DNA of 38,974 nucleotides from a bacterium DOLZORAL124_64_63 (GTDB taxonomy: Bacteria > Krumholzibacteriota > Krumholzibacteriia > LZORAL124-64-63): positions 1 through 38,974 of the forward strand of contig PDQT01000082.1 in the NCBI GenBank assembly GCA_002747875.1, written 5' to 3'. Shown here one piece after another: positions 8,066-16,334 of this stretch. Made by a program: the position numbers and the translations under genes. Every line of letters starts with the position of its first letter. The first letter of the stretch is position 1. A model generated the notes under the pieces. That model worked only from the letters and a program-made list of their open reading frames with translations, was not told the DNA's origin and ran no database searches.

Positions 8066-8734
8066 ATGTTCCAGAGGAAACCCCTGCGTGAGGATGTGCA
8101 GGAGGAAATCCAGCGCCGCATCATCGACGGCCGGCTTCCCGCCGGCACCCGCATCAACGAAACCCATCTCTCCGCCGAGCTGGGCCTGAGCCGCACGCCC
8201 CTGCGCGAGGCCATGTTGACCATGAGCGCCCGAGGATTTCTGGTCTCCGTCATGGGGCGGGGTTTCGCCGTCCCCCCCCTGGAAACGTCTCGTTGGCGGG
8301 ACCTGCAGGAAATCTTGCAGGGCCTGGAACCCGCCGCCCTGCTCATGGGAGGCCCCCTCGCGCCCGGCACGGTGATGGAACTGGGGAACCTGATCCAACG
8401 CGCCGGCCTGCGCTTGGAAAGCCCGGCGGGCCCGGAACAGGCCAAGGTCCAGGCACAGCTGGTGGAGGGCTTCTCCCATCTGGCTCTGGGACATTCCCCC
8501 AACCGCATCATGCGTGAGGAAATCGGCCGTCTGCAGGCCCTGGCGGCGCCCTACTGGTTCGCCGCAGGTCTCAGGGGACAACCCGGCCAGGTTTTATTAT
8601 CATGTTACAGAAACGTCTATGAGCATATACGGAACGGCAGAGTCCATGATGCCGGGTCCGCCTGGGCTGAACTCATTGAACGCTTCAAGGAACCTCTGGC
8701 CACGGGCTTGAGCCAGTCCGCCGGCGCAGACTAA
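8066..8734 (+). CDS. GntR family transcriptional regulator (FadR/FCD-like)
   Basis: 222 aa from the ATG at 8066 (MFQRKPLREDVQ), with AGGA about 10 bp and GAGG just upstream. Residues 8-75 are a classic GntR winged helix-turn-helix: IIDGRLPAGTRINETHLSAELGLSRTPLREAM. Residues about 85-215 are helical like the FCD effector domain of the FadR subgroup. The usual D-x-x-F-H metal motif appears as EGFSH (E-x-x-x-H), and the later metal His residues are not obvious, so effector binding may differ from metal-dependent relatives. It is followed after 32 bp by an unknown gene on the same strand. The regulator's ligand and targets cannot be told from the sequence. Confidence 0.82.
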   Translation: MFQRKPLREDVQEEIQRRIIDGRLPAGTRINETHLSAELGLSRTPLREAMLTMSARGFLVSVMGRGFAVPPLETSRWRDLQEILQGLEPAALLMGGPLAPGTVMELGNLIQRAGLRLESPAGPEQAKVQAQLVEGFSHLALGHSPNRIMREEIGRLQALAAPYWFAAGLRGQPGQVLLSCYRNVYEHIRNGRVHDAGSAWAELIERFKEPLATGLSQSAGAD

Positions 8735-8766
8735 TCCGGCTGTTTCGGTCGGCAGGAGGACGTGGC

Positions 8767-9246
8767 TTGACACTGGATCTGAACATCAACGGCGTGGCGT
8801 TGCGGCCCGGGGTTCCGGTCGACCCATCGGATTTGCGGGACAACGGGTTCCGTAAGGTGGGACTGCTCAAGCGGCTGGTCAAACGGCCACCCGGCGGGGG
8901 GGATATCTTTCTGGCGGAGAACTGTGAGGCCACCTGCTTCCGGGGGAATTTCAATCTCTATCCCTGCACCCACAGCTACCTGAACCGGGACCGCCAGTGG
9001 CAAACCCAGGCCACCGTCCAGGTGGTGGACGGGAAGGTGCAGCGCGTCACCCTACAGGTCCTGGGTGGCCTGTACGCCGCCCCCAACTACATGAGCAAAT
9101 TCGAAGAACTGTGCACCCAACATATGGGCCAACCCCAGCCCAGCGATTCCGGCGCTCTGGTGTGGAAAAAGAAGAAACTGGCTCTGCAAGGTTATCTGCA
9201 GCGGGATCGTATCAACGCGGATTTCATCATCGAATATCAGGGCTGA
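8767..9246 (+). CDS. hypothetical protein, 159 aa
   Basis: I do not recognise this protein. The TTG at 8767 is the best start: AGGAGGA lies 6 bp upstream. It has no signal peptide or membrane segment. A middle section (about residues 45-105) alternates strands, with NCEATCFRGNFNLYPC containing three Cys within 16 residues, then WQTQATVQVVDGKVQRVTLQVLGG. The C-terminus is basic and then strand-like. It sits 32 bp after the GntR-type regulator and may be cotranscribed. It converges with the CCA-adding-type gene with a 31-bp gap. Confidence 0.7.
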   Translation: MTLDLNINGVALRPGVPVDPSDLRDNGFRKVGLLKRLVKRPPGGGDIFLAENCEATCFRGNFNLYPCTHSYLNRDRQWQTQATVQVVDGKVQRVTLQVLGGLYAAPNYMSKFEELCTQHMGQPQPSDSGALVWKKKKLALQGYLQRDRINADFIIEYQG

Positions 9247-9277
9247 TTTTCACCAACCGCGGCAGCACCTTCGTGGC

Positions 9278-10675
9278 TTATCCGAGTTCGGGGCCGAATT
9301 CCCGTTCCACCAGCTGCCTGGCCTGCTCCAGATCCTGGATTTCTCCGTCCAGTTGCGCCTCGAAGCAGCGGCCCAGGATATCTCTGAACTCCTCCCCCGC
9401 CTCCAGCCCCCACGCCAACAGGTCGCGCCCCTGGACCAGGGGCTGAGGCGCCGTATCACACACCCCCAGACGGCAAGCCTGCGCCAGGAGCCAGGCACCC
9501 GCGGGGAACGAATCCGCGGGCAAAGGCGGACGGCCCGAGCTGTCCGCCCTGGCCACGCGCACCAGCCGGTCGATCCGCCCCACCCGCGCCGCCAGGCGCA
9601 GGATGGCCGCGTCACGGCTACGATCCCGATAGAGCATGGCGGGCTTCAGATGCTCCCGTACCAGCACCGCCACATCCCGCATCAGTTGCCGGTTGCTGGT
9701 CATGCGCCCCAGAAAGGCGCGAGTGGGTTCTTCCCCGGCCGCCTCGTGCCCCAGGGCCCGGATGCGGTCGGGCATTTGCCGCGTCGACGCCGGTTTGCCG
9801 AAATCGTGGCACAGGACGGCGAAACCGACCACCCGGTCCTCTGTGTCCTGGCCCAGCCGCTGCCGGGCAAAGGCGTCCATGCTGTGCAGGGTGTGCACCC
9901 AGACATCGCCTTCGGGATGGTGACGCGGGTCCTGGGGAACACCCTGCAAAGCCTGCAACTCAGGGAAATACCGATCCCAGCCGGTTTCCCGCAGGAACTT
10001 CAGGCCCAGAGAAATTTGGTGGCCCCGCAGGATCAGCTTGTCCCACTCCTCGAAAAGGCGCTCGGGGGCCAGCCCTTCCCGCTCCATCCGGCGGCAGATG
10101 GCCAGGGTCTCCGGCGCGGCCTCCAGGTGGAAACGGGCCACGAACTGCATGCCCCGCAACACCCGCAACGGGTCCTCGGCAAAGGCCGCGGAAGTGTGCC
10201 GCAAGCAGCGGTCCCGCAAATCCCGCAACCCGCCGCAGGGGTCACGCACTTCCTGCCGCAGAGGGTCGAAATAGATGGCGTTGATGGTGAAGTCCCGCCG
10301 GGCCGCCGCCTCGGCCAGGCCCAGATCCGGTTCCGCCTGCACCGCGAATCCCCGGTGGCCCCGCCCCTTCTTGGATTCCCGGCGCGGCAGCCCCACGTCG
10401 ATGGGCGTGCCCTTCAGCTTGTAGATCCCGTAGGCGCGCCCCACCAGATCCAGTTCGAAGGCCTCGCCCAGGGCCGACACTAACTTTTCCGGAGGCAGAT
10501 GGAAAACCTCCAGATCCACATCCCGCCAGGCGCGGCCCAGGGCCGCATCCCGCACACCGCCCCCCACCAGCCAAGCCCGGCCACCCGCCGCCGCCACCAG
10601 ACGGCAAACCGCCAGCACCTGCGCGCGCGCAGCAGGTGCCAAGCCGTCCAGGGTGATCAGGGTTCCGTTTTTCAC
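9278..10675 (-). CDS. CCA-adding / poly(A) polymerase family tRNA nucleotidyltransferase with HD domain
   Basis: 465 aa from a GTG at 10675, supported by GGAGGG 9 bp upstream. The N-terminal class II nucleotidyltransferase head shows LVGGGVRDAALGR (about 36-48), the catalytic DVDLEVF (about 52-58), RRDFTINAIYFDP (about 125-137) and EDPLRVLRGMQF. This is the pattern of enzymes that add or repair the 3' CCA of tRNA. A C-terminal HD phosphohydrolase domain contains HTLHSM and LCHDFGKP (about 260-292), as in bacterial CCA enzymes with phosphatase activity. Length is normal for HD-containing members. Whether it adds CCA, only CC or A, or poly(A) cannot be decided by eye. It is divergent from the EamA gene. 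Confidence 0.88.
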   Translation of the reverse strand: MKNGTLITLDGLAPAARAQVLAVCRLVAAAGGRAWLVGGGVRDAALGRAWRDVDLEVFHLPPEKLVSALGEAFELDLVGRAYGIYKLKGTPIDVGLPRRESKKGRGHRGFAVQAEPDLGLAEAAARRDFTINAIYFDPLRQEVRDPCGGLRDLRDRCLRHTSAAFAEDPLRVLRGMQFVARFHLEAAPETLAICRRMEREGLAPERLFEEWDKLILRGHQISLGLKFLRETGWDRYFPELQALQGVPQDPRHHPEGDVWVHTLHSMDAFARQRLGQDTEDRVVGFAVLCHDFGKPASTRQMPDRIRALGHEAAGEEPTRAFLGRMTSNRQLMRDVAVLVREHLKPAMLYRDRSRDAAILRLAARVGRIDRLVRVARADSSGRPPLPADSFPAGAWLLAQACRLGVCDTAPQPLVQGRDLLAWGLEAGEEFRDILGRCFEAQLDGEIQDLEQARQLVEREFGPELG

Positions 10676-10697
10676 GCTTGTTTACCCTCCGCGCAAA

Positions 10698-10742
10698 ATT
10701 AGCTTGGTGGTGATTAGCTTGGTGGTGATTAGTTTGGTGGTG
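10698..10742. repeat. three tandem 15-bp repeats in a divergent promoter region
   Basis: ATTAGCTTGGTGGTG occurs at 10698-10712 and 10713-10727, and with one change (ATTAGTTTGGTGGTG) at 10728-10742. The array fills the gap between the leftward nucleotidyltransferase (start 10675) and the rightward transporter (start 10776). Possible iterated protein-binding site or simple slippage array. Confidence 0.85.
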
Positions 10743-10775
10743 AATGCCACCATTTCCCCACCCGAAGGACGCCCT

Positions 10776-11675
10776 TTGAATACTCCCCTCCCAGACCATC
10801 AACAGGGAGACAACCTGACCCGGGCCATGCTCTGGATGATCCTTTCGGGCGTGAGCTTCGCCTTCATGGGCGCGGCGGTCAAATTGTCCGGCAACGCCCC
10901 CCTGACCACCAAAGTCTTTTTCCGCAACCTGGTGACGATGCTCATCACCGGCACGGTGGCCCTGCGCCTGGGGACCAACCCCTTCGGCCCCACCCCCTAC
11001 TGGGGGCGCCTCATCTTCCGCAGCCTTTCCGGTTTGCTGGGAGTGGGCTTGTATTTCTTCGCCTTGTACCGGCTCAGCCTCGCCGAGGCCTCGCTGCTGA
11101 ACAAGACCTCCCCCTTCTTCGTGACCATCTTCGCGGTCATCTTCCTGAAGGAGAAGTTCTCCAAGGTCATGATCCCGGCCCTGATCCTGGCCTTTGGCGG
11201 GGCTCTGCTGGTGATCAAGCCGCGCTTCGACATGACCATCCTGCCGGCGCTGGCCGGCTTCGGGTCGGGCATGTTCGCGGGCATCGCTTACGTTCTGGTG
11301 CGCTCGCTCAAGGGGCGCGCCAACCCCAACCGGATCATCTTCTACTTCAGCTTCATCTCCACGCTGGCCACGCTGCCCTTCCTTTTCCTTTACCCGTGCC
11401 ACCCCACCGCCAGGCAGTGGCTGGCCCTGCTCGGCACCGGCTTCTTCGCCGCCGGGGGGCAATACGGATTGACCTTCGCCTACCACCACGCGCCGGCCTC
11501 GCGCATCAGCGTCTTCACCTACCTGCATGTTCTTTTCAGTCTGGTCATCGGGTACGCGCTGTGGCGCGAGCGGCCCGATCAACTGAGCATCCTGGGGGGC
11601 GTGCTGATCATCTGCGGCGCGGTGGTGGCCCAGATGAAGAAACACGCCCCCGCTGCCGGCGGCAAAACAGCCTGA
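10776..11675 (+). CDS. EamA/DMT superfamily transporter
   Basis: 299 aa. I start at the TTG at 10776 because AAGGA lies 6 bp upstream and the length then matches the family; an upstream ATG at 10653 would force translation through the tandem repeats and into the divergent gene. There are about ten hydrophobic helices in two halves, the hallmark of EamA transporters (drug/metabolite exporters), with the typical helix pair FALYRLSLAEASLLNKTSPFF and the second-half YHHAPASRISVFTYL. Substrate cannot be predicted. It converges with the subtilisin gene, 30 bp between stops. A second EamA gene ends at the right edge of the window. Confidence 0.88.
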   Translation: MNTPLPDHQQGDNLTRAMLWMILSGVSFAFMGAAVKLSGNAPLTTKVFFRNLVTMLITGTVALRLGTNPFGPTPYWGRLIFRSLSGLLGVGLYFFALYRLSLAEASLLNKTSPFFVTIFAVIFLKEKFSKVMIPALILAFGGALLVIKPRFDMTILPALAGFGSGMFAGIAYVLVRSLKGRANPNRIIFYFSFISTLATLPFLFLYPCHPTARQWLALLGTGFFAAGGQYGLTFAYHHAPASRISVFTYLHVLFSLVIGYALWRERPDQLSILGGVLIICGAVVAQMKKHAPAAGGKTA

Positions 11676-11705
11676 CGGATCGGGCTGCCTGACGGTTCCG
11701 GCATC

Positions 11706-13622
11706 CTACTTCAGCAGCATACCCACCGTCTTCTTCGGGTTGATCAGCAAGATCTCCGGATGCTCCGCGTTGGGATCGGCGCCCTGCTCGATCAGGGCCA
11801 CCACCTTCCGGGGCGTCAGAGACGGATCCACCGTGAACAGCTTGGCCGCCAGGTTGCAGACGTTGGGCGAGGCCATGCTGGTGCCCGACATCTTCATGGT
11901 GCCGCCGCCGGGCACCTCGCTCTCCACCTGGAAGCCGTTGGCGTACACCCGCACGTTCCGGCCACCGCTGGTGAAGCTGGTGGGATCGCCCGCTTGGTCG
12001 ACGGCGCCGACCACCATCAGGTTCGGCAGCGTGAAATTGCTGGGGATGACCACATCGAAGTCCACATCGTTGTCATCGTTGCCGGCGGCCGAGATGTAGA
12101 GGATCTCCGGTGTGGCCGCCATGGCGCTTTCCAGACCTTCGGCCAGGATATCGACCATCTCGCGGGCCATCTTCGCCCGTTCTTCAGCGCTTTCGCCCAC
12201 GCCGTTGTCCTCGAGCATGCCCTCGATCTCCTTGAAGGACCAGCCCCAGCTCATGTTCACCACGCGGACGCCGTTCTCGCGGAAATAGCGGGTGGTGGCG
12301 GCGTAGTCGGCGGCCAGGCGCCGGGCGATGTCGTAGGTCATGGGGCGTGAGGTCTGGTGGTAATCGAAGGTGATGCGGGCCACCAGAACCCGCGCGAAGG
12401 GATTGCCCTCGATGGCGATGCCCGCCACGTGGGTGCCGTGGCTGTACAGGCCGCCGAAACTGAGGCTGGTCAGCATGTCGCCCACTTCCTCGGAGGACAT
12501 CCGGGCCAGCTCGGCCCGCACCTCGGTGGCCGCGTCGCTGTCGATGGCGCTGGTCAGATCCGAGAACCCCTGCATGTACTGGAAGACATCCTCCAACTTG
12601 CCTTCCTGGTCGCCCAAGGGATGCAGCATGTGGGCGTTGGCGATGCCGTCGAAATCGAAGGCGATGCCGTGCACGTCATCCACCCAGCCGTTGCCGTCGG
12701 TGTCCGTGCCGTCGATCTTCTCGCCCTCGTTGACCCACATCTGATCGCCGAAGGCAGCCACATCCACGCCGGAATCCCAGATGCCGACCACCACCGGGGC
12801 CCGCCCCATCTTATCCCGGAAGGTGAACTCGCGGGCCGGCCAGATGTTATCCTTCTCCACGGCGTTGGCTTCCAGATAGCGGTCATACACCCGGGCGGCC
12901 ACCGGGTTCAGGGGCAACATGTGGTCGATGGCGTGGCGGATGCCCACGATGGTCGCCGCCTGATCGGCGGTCAGTTCACCGGTGGCGGCCACGGCGGGCT
13001 CCAGTTGGCTCTGCACCACGCCGCGCAGCAGATTCTCGCTCAGGAATTCGGCCCGGCCCTTGGAACTCTTGATGTTGTCCTGGACCACGCCGTAGGGCAG
13101 GGGATCGACCCTTTTGGCCAGCTCGTGGCCGTAGGCCTTTTCCAGATCGGCCTGGGCAGCGTCCGCCGGCAGGCTGCGCCGGGCCGCGATGTAGGCCCGT
13201 GTGCTCAGTCCGCTGGTCAGGCGGCTGGCTTCCTTATCCTCCAGGGCCCGCACCTTGTCCAGCATGGCCAGAGCCTCATCGTAGCGTCCGGCGCTGACAT
13301 ACAGGCCGGCCAGGGTGCTGTACTTGCCCTGCAGGGTGGAGGTGTCGTTGATCTCGTAGCGCGCCAGATCGTCCTCCAGATCCGCGACCATGTTCTGCCG
13401 CAGGGCCGCCAGGGCCTCCTGGTCGTCCAGCATCTCCGTGACCGTCCCGCTCAGGGGATAGGTGTGCACCGGGAGCTCATCCAGGCTCTGGATCTGGATC
13501 TTCTCCGGCGGCATCGTCTTCTCCACCGGCGTTTTGGCGTCATCGACCATCCTGCTGTGGCCCGCGCAGCCCGCCACCGCCAGCAAGGCGATGAGGGCCA
13601 ACACATGGATCATGGTTTTCAT
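11706..13622 (-). CDS. subtilisin-family (S8) serine protease lipoprotein
   Basis: 638 aa. The ATG at 13622 follows AAGGAG at spacing 6 and opens a lipoprotein signal (MKTMIHVLALIALLAVAGC; lipobox VAGC), so the protein should be lipid-anchored at residue 19. Residues about 90-250 are helical, with a TPR-like unit (LAGLYVSAGRYDEALAMLDK). The catalytic domain has Asp in GIWDSGVD (about 282), His in SHGTHVAGIA (about 395), the oxyanion Asn in ISAAGND and Ser in SGTSMASPN (about 579). Between Asp and His is a Ca-loop-like DGTDTDGNGWVDD. All catalytic residues are intact. It is divergent from the chemoreceptor-like gene at 13801, with an inverted repeat between them. Targets unknown; it could process envelope proteins. 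Confidence 0.9.
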   Translation of the reverse strand: MKTMIHVLALIALLAVAGCAGHSRMVDDAKTPVEKTMPPEKIQIQSLDELPVHTYPLSGTVTEMLDDQEALAALRQNMVADLEDDLARYEINDTSTLQGKYSTLAGLYVSAGRYDEALAMLDKVRALEDKEASRLTSGLSTRAYIAARRSLPADAAQADLEKAYGHELAKRVDPLPYGVVQDNIKSSKGRAEFLSENLLRGVVQSQLEPAVAATGELTADQAATIVGIRHAIDHMLPLNPVAARVYDRYLEANAVEKDNIWPAREFTFRDKMGRAPVVVGIWDSGVDVAAFGDQMWVNEGEKIDGTDTDGNGWVDDVHGIAFDFDGIANAHMLHPLGDQEGKLEDVFQYMQGFSDLTSAIDSDAATEVRAELARMSSEEVGDMLTSLSFGGLYSHGTHVAGIAIEGNPFARVLVARITFDYHQTSRPMTYDIARRLAADYAATTRYFRENGVRVVNMSWGWSFKEIEGMLEDNGVGESAEERAKMAREMVDILAEGLESAMAATPEILYISAAGNDDNDVDFDVVIPSNFTLPNLMVVGAVDQAGDPTSFTSGGRNVRVYANGFQVESEVPGGGTMKMSGTSMASPNVCNLAAKLFTVDPSLTPRKVVALIEQGADPNAEHPEILLINPKKTVGMLLK

Positions 13623-13658
13623 GGGGATCTCCTTGGGAAGGTTGCACGCTTGTCGGGA

Positions 13659-13679
13659 ATGCAAGCTCATAGCTTGCAT
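13659..13679. promoter_or_regulatory. perfect inverted repeat between divergent genes (candidate operator)
   Basis: ATGCAAGCT (13659-13667) and AGCTTGCAT (13671-13679) are exact inverted arms with a 3-bp spacer. The element lies 37 bp upstream of the protease start and 121 bp upstream of the chemoreceptor-like start. There is no following T-run, so it is not a terminator. A shared operator is inferred. Confidence 0.5.
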
Positions 13680-13800
13680 ATTGCCGTCTGCAAGGCCGGA
13701 ATTCCACTTTTTCGGGCAAAAATCCTTCAATCCCGCCCCCCTGCGGCCGAAAACACGCAACGAGCACCCAGCATGATCGGGGAATCGACGGAGGAAGTAC

Positions 13801-16254
13801 ATGTCTTCGCGGCAGTTGATGAACATCGGGATGGGATCGGTGGCGATTCTGCTGGCCGTTTCCACAGGGACGGTTTTCACCACCCTGGGGGACCGACAGG
13901 CGGATCAGGTCCGGTTGGATCTGGCCGCAGGCCAGCAGGCGCTGGTGCAGGAAATCAACGCCAACGTGGAAAACCTGGACAACGCCGCCACCCTCCTGGA
14001 GGTGAACCGGGCCCGTGAAGCTCTGGGCGCCAGCATCCTGCGCTTCGATCGCAACCTGAACCACCTGCTTAAAGGCGGCAGCCTGACGACCGCCGACGGC
14101 CGGACCACCGAAATCGTCCCCCCCCGTTCCCGCACTACCCGGAAGATTCTGCAGGAGACCGCCGAGCTCTGGGTACAAACCGGCATGCCCCTGGCCGACC
14201 TGGCCGCCGGAGAGTTCAGCATCTACAGCAGCGCCGGCCAGGCCGCCGTCAGCGGTCTGCACGACAGCAGCGCCGCCCTCCAGCAACAGCTGGGCCAGGC
14301 GACCATGGCCATCACCGACTCCACCCACAGCCGCCGGCTGCGCGCCCAGGCCGCCCGTTGGATCAGCCTGGGCCTGACCGGCGCCTTCCTGGGCCTGGGG
14401 CTGATGCGTTTCAAGCCCGGCAAAGCCAAAGACAGCCCCACCACCGCGGCGGCCGACACGCCGGCAGCCGGAATCGCCCCACCCGCCACGACCGCGCAAA
14501 GCGCTGCGGAAACTGCTGCCGCCCCGCCGCTCGCCACCCGGCCGGCCGAGCGCATCTGGGAACGCCCCGCGCACCGGACCTACACCTCACCCGTGGATTT
14601 CGATGACGTCAGCGCCTCGGTGGACCAGCTTACGGTGGACATGAACACCATCGCCACCAGCACGGGCAAGATGCAACTGGCCATCGATTCGGTGGGCCAT
14701 GCCATGCAAGGTCTGCTGTTCAGCCTGAACCAGATGGCCCAGGACACGGCCGAGGGATACAAGATCGTGCGCGGCGCCAACAACGCCGCCACCTACACCG
14801 GCAGCGTGGCCGGAGAACTGACCGCATCGGCCCAGGAGATGAGTCGCGTGGTGGCGCGGGTCACCCAGCTGGCCATGAAGACCAGGCAGGTGGCCGGGCA
14901 GATCGAGGCCGAGGCCCTGGCCACCGGCAGCACCGGCGAGGCCTTCACCTCCGTGGTGGCCGGCGAGGTGCAGGGGCTGGCCCGCCAAACCAGCCAGGCC
15001 ACCGGCCAGATCGAGCAAACGGTGGCCGAGATCCTGGGCACCGCCCGCCAGTACGAGGAGGCCATCGGCCAGATCCTTAAAAACATCGGGGCCATCAACA
15101 AGGTGAGCCAGAACCTGGGCGAGTTGATGCTGCATCCCCCCGCCGCCGGGGTGGCCGGCACGCCTCTGCCCGGTGTGCCGTCCGTGCCTCTGGCTCCGCC
15201 GCCGGCCACCGCACCGCAACCCACCGCACCGCAACCCAGCGTAGCCGCGGAACCGGCCCCGGCCGCGAAATCGGCCCCCGCCGAACCCACTTCTCAGCCT
15301 GAGGCCCCGGCCCCGACCAAGGCCGAACCCGTCAGCGATGACGACTGGGGAAGCTCCGCCGACGACAACTGGGGTGGCACCCCCGCCGACCCCGCCCCCT
15401 CCGAGGCCACCGCCGACGCCATTGCCGAGACCGCCGCCAAGCAGGAGGAGAAGGTGGAGGGGAAAACGGAAGGCAATGTCTTCATCCTGGGTGGTGGCAA
15501 GAAAAAGAGAAAACCGATTCCCAAACTAGAACCGGAGACCAAGCCCGAGCCAGAGCCCAAACCAGAGCCAGAGCCCGAAGCCGCGGCCGAAGAGGAGGAA
15601 GAAGACAGCGGGACCAACATCTTCATGCTCAACAAGCCCAAGAAAAAGGTGCCTGCAAAGCCCAAGGCCGAGGAGTCCGCGCCCCAGCCTCCGGCAGAGC
15701 AGGAAACCGGGCAGAGCCAGGAGCCCGCAGCCCCCAAAGCCGAGGAAAAAGCCCCGGCGGAAAAAGCGCCCGAGGAAGAAAAGCCCGCTAAGGAAGAGGA
15801 GCCCGAAGAAGACGGCGGGACCAATATCTTCATGCTCAACAAGCCCAAGAAAAAGATACCCGCGAAGCCCGAGGACGAGGAATCCGCGCCCCAGCCTCCG
15901 GCAGAGCAGGAAACCGGGCAGAGCCAGGAGCCCGCAGCCCCCAAAGCCGAGGAAAAAGCTCCGGCGGAAAAAGCGCCCGAGGAAGAAAAGCCCGCCAAGG
16001 AAGAGGAACCCGAAGAAGACGGCGGGACCAATATCTTCATGCTCAACAAGCCCAAGAAAAAGATACCCGCGAAGCCCAAGGACGAGGGCCCCGCATCCGA
16101 GGGCCCCGCATCCGAAGCCCCGGCATCCGAGGACCCGGCCAAAGAAGAGAAGCCCGCCACCGTTCCCACCGACGACGACCCTCCCAAGGGCGGCAAGGGC
16201 GGGGACAGCGGCAGTGACGGCAACATCTTCATGCTCAACAAGCCCAAGAAATAG
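13801..16254 (+). CDS. methyl-accepting chemotaxis-like membrane protein with repeat-motif C-terminal tail
   Basis: 817 aa; ATG at 13801 after GGAGGAA. Layout: membrane helix about 9-30; a periplasmic helical region of about 150 residues; second membrane helix about 184-202; Ala/Pro linker; a long coiled coil about 265-440 containing FTSVVAGEVQGLARQTSQAT (about 381-400). That matches the hairpin tip of chemoreceptor signalling domains (VVAxEVRxLAxxS), with Arg replaced by Gln. No HAMP domain is evident. From about 445 to the end the chain is Pro/Ala/Glu/Lys-rich and surely disordered. It carries GNVFILGGGKKKRK once, then the motif NIFMLNKPKKK (last copy lacking the final K at the very C-terminus) four times. 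No cheA, cheW or other chemotaxis gene is nearby, so it may signal differently. Confidence 0.8.
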   Translation: MSSRQLMNIGMGSVAILLAVSTGTVFTTLGDRQADQVRLDLAAGQQALVQEINANVENLDNAATLLEVNRAREALGASILRFDRNLNHLLKGGSLTTADGRTTEIVPPRSRTTRKILQETAELWVQTGMPLADLAAGEFSIYSSAGQAAVSGLHDSSAALQQQLGQATMAITDSTHSRRLRAQAARWISLGLTGAFLGLGLMRFKPGKAKDSPTTAAADTPAAGIAPPATTAQSAAETAAAPPLATRPAERIWERPAHRTYTSPVDFDDVSASVDQLTVDMNTIATSTGKMQLAIDSVGHAMQGLLFSLNQMAQDTAEGYKIVRGANNAATYTGSVAGELTASAQEMSRVVARVTQLAMKTRQVAGQIEAEALATGSTGEAFTSVVAGEVQGLARQTSQATGQIEQTVAEILGTARQYEEAIGQILKNIGAINKVSQNLGELMLHPPAAGVAGTPLPGVPSVPLAPPPATAPQPTAPQPSVAAEPAPAAKSAPAEPTSQPEAPAPTKAEPVSDDDWGSSADDNWGGTPADPAPSEATADAIAETAAKQEEKVEGKTEGNVFILGGGKKKRKPIPKLEPETKPEPEPKPEPEPEAAAEEEEEDSGTNIFMLNKPKKKVPAKPKAEESAPQPPAEQETGQSQEPAAPKAEEKAPAEKAPEEEKPAKEEEPEEDGGTNIFMLNKPKKKIPAKPEDEESAPQPPAEQETGQSQEPAAPKAEEKAPAEKAPEEEKPAKEEEPEEDGGTNIFMLNKPKKKIPAKPKDEGPASEGPASEAPASEDPAKEEKPATVPTDDDPPKGGKGGDSGSDGNIFMLNKPKK
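15611..16251 (+). repeat. 207-bp tandem coding repeats (NIFMLNKPKKK units)
   Basis: The run coding for IFMLNKPKKK recurs with CTTCATGCTC at 15621, 15828, 16035 and 16227: spacings 207, 207 and 192 bp (69, 69 and 64 residues). Units one and two share a linker block that is nearly identical at DNA level (for example 15689-15758 against 15896-15965), pointing to recent in-frame duplication. The third linker is different. Confidence 0.92.
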
Positions 16255-16282
16255 GCCGCGCGACCGCGACGGCGTTAATCAC

Positions 16283-16315
16283 CGGGCCGCCCAGTACAGC
16301 TGGACGGCCCGATTT
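16283..16315 (+). terminator. hairpin, probable terminator of the chemoreceptor-like gene
   Basis: CGGGCCG (16283-16289) pairs with CGGCCCG (16305-16311). Inside, after one mismatch, CCAG pairs with CTGG. ATTTCCC follows, so the U-run is weak. It sits between convergent genes. Confidence 0.5.
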
Positions 16316-16334
16316 CCCATGGGTTGATCAAGGA

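Noticed and set aside
10653..10775. N-terminal extension of the EamA protein through the tandem repeats (ISLVV units)
   Set aside because: The upstream ATG lies inside the divergent gene and has no ribosome binding site; the TTG at 10776 has AAGGA 6 bp upstream and gives the normal family length.
13623..13883. N-terminal extension of the subtilisin gene
   Set aside because: It would bury the lipoprotein signal peptide inside the protein and overlap the divergent gene; AAGGAG marks the ATG at 13622.
15540..16200. TonB-like Pro/Lys/Glu linker
   Set aside because: The tail has Pro-Glu-Lys repeats like TonB spacers, but it follows a chemoreceptor-like cytoplasmic domain and has no TonB C-terminal domain.
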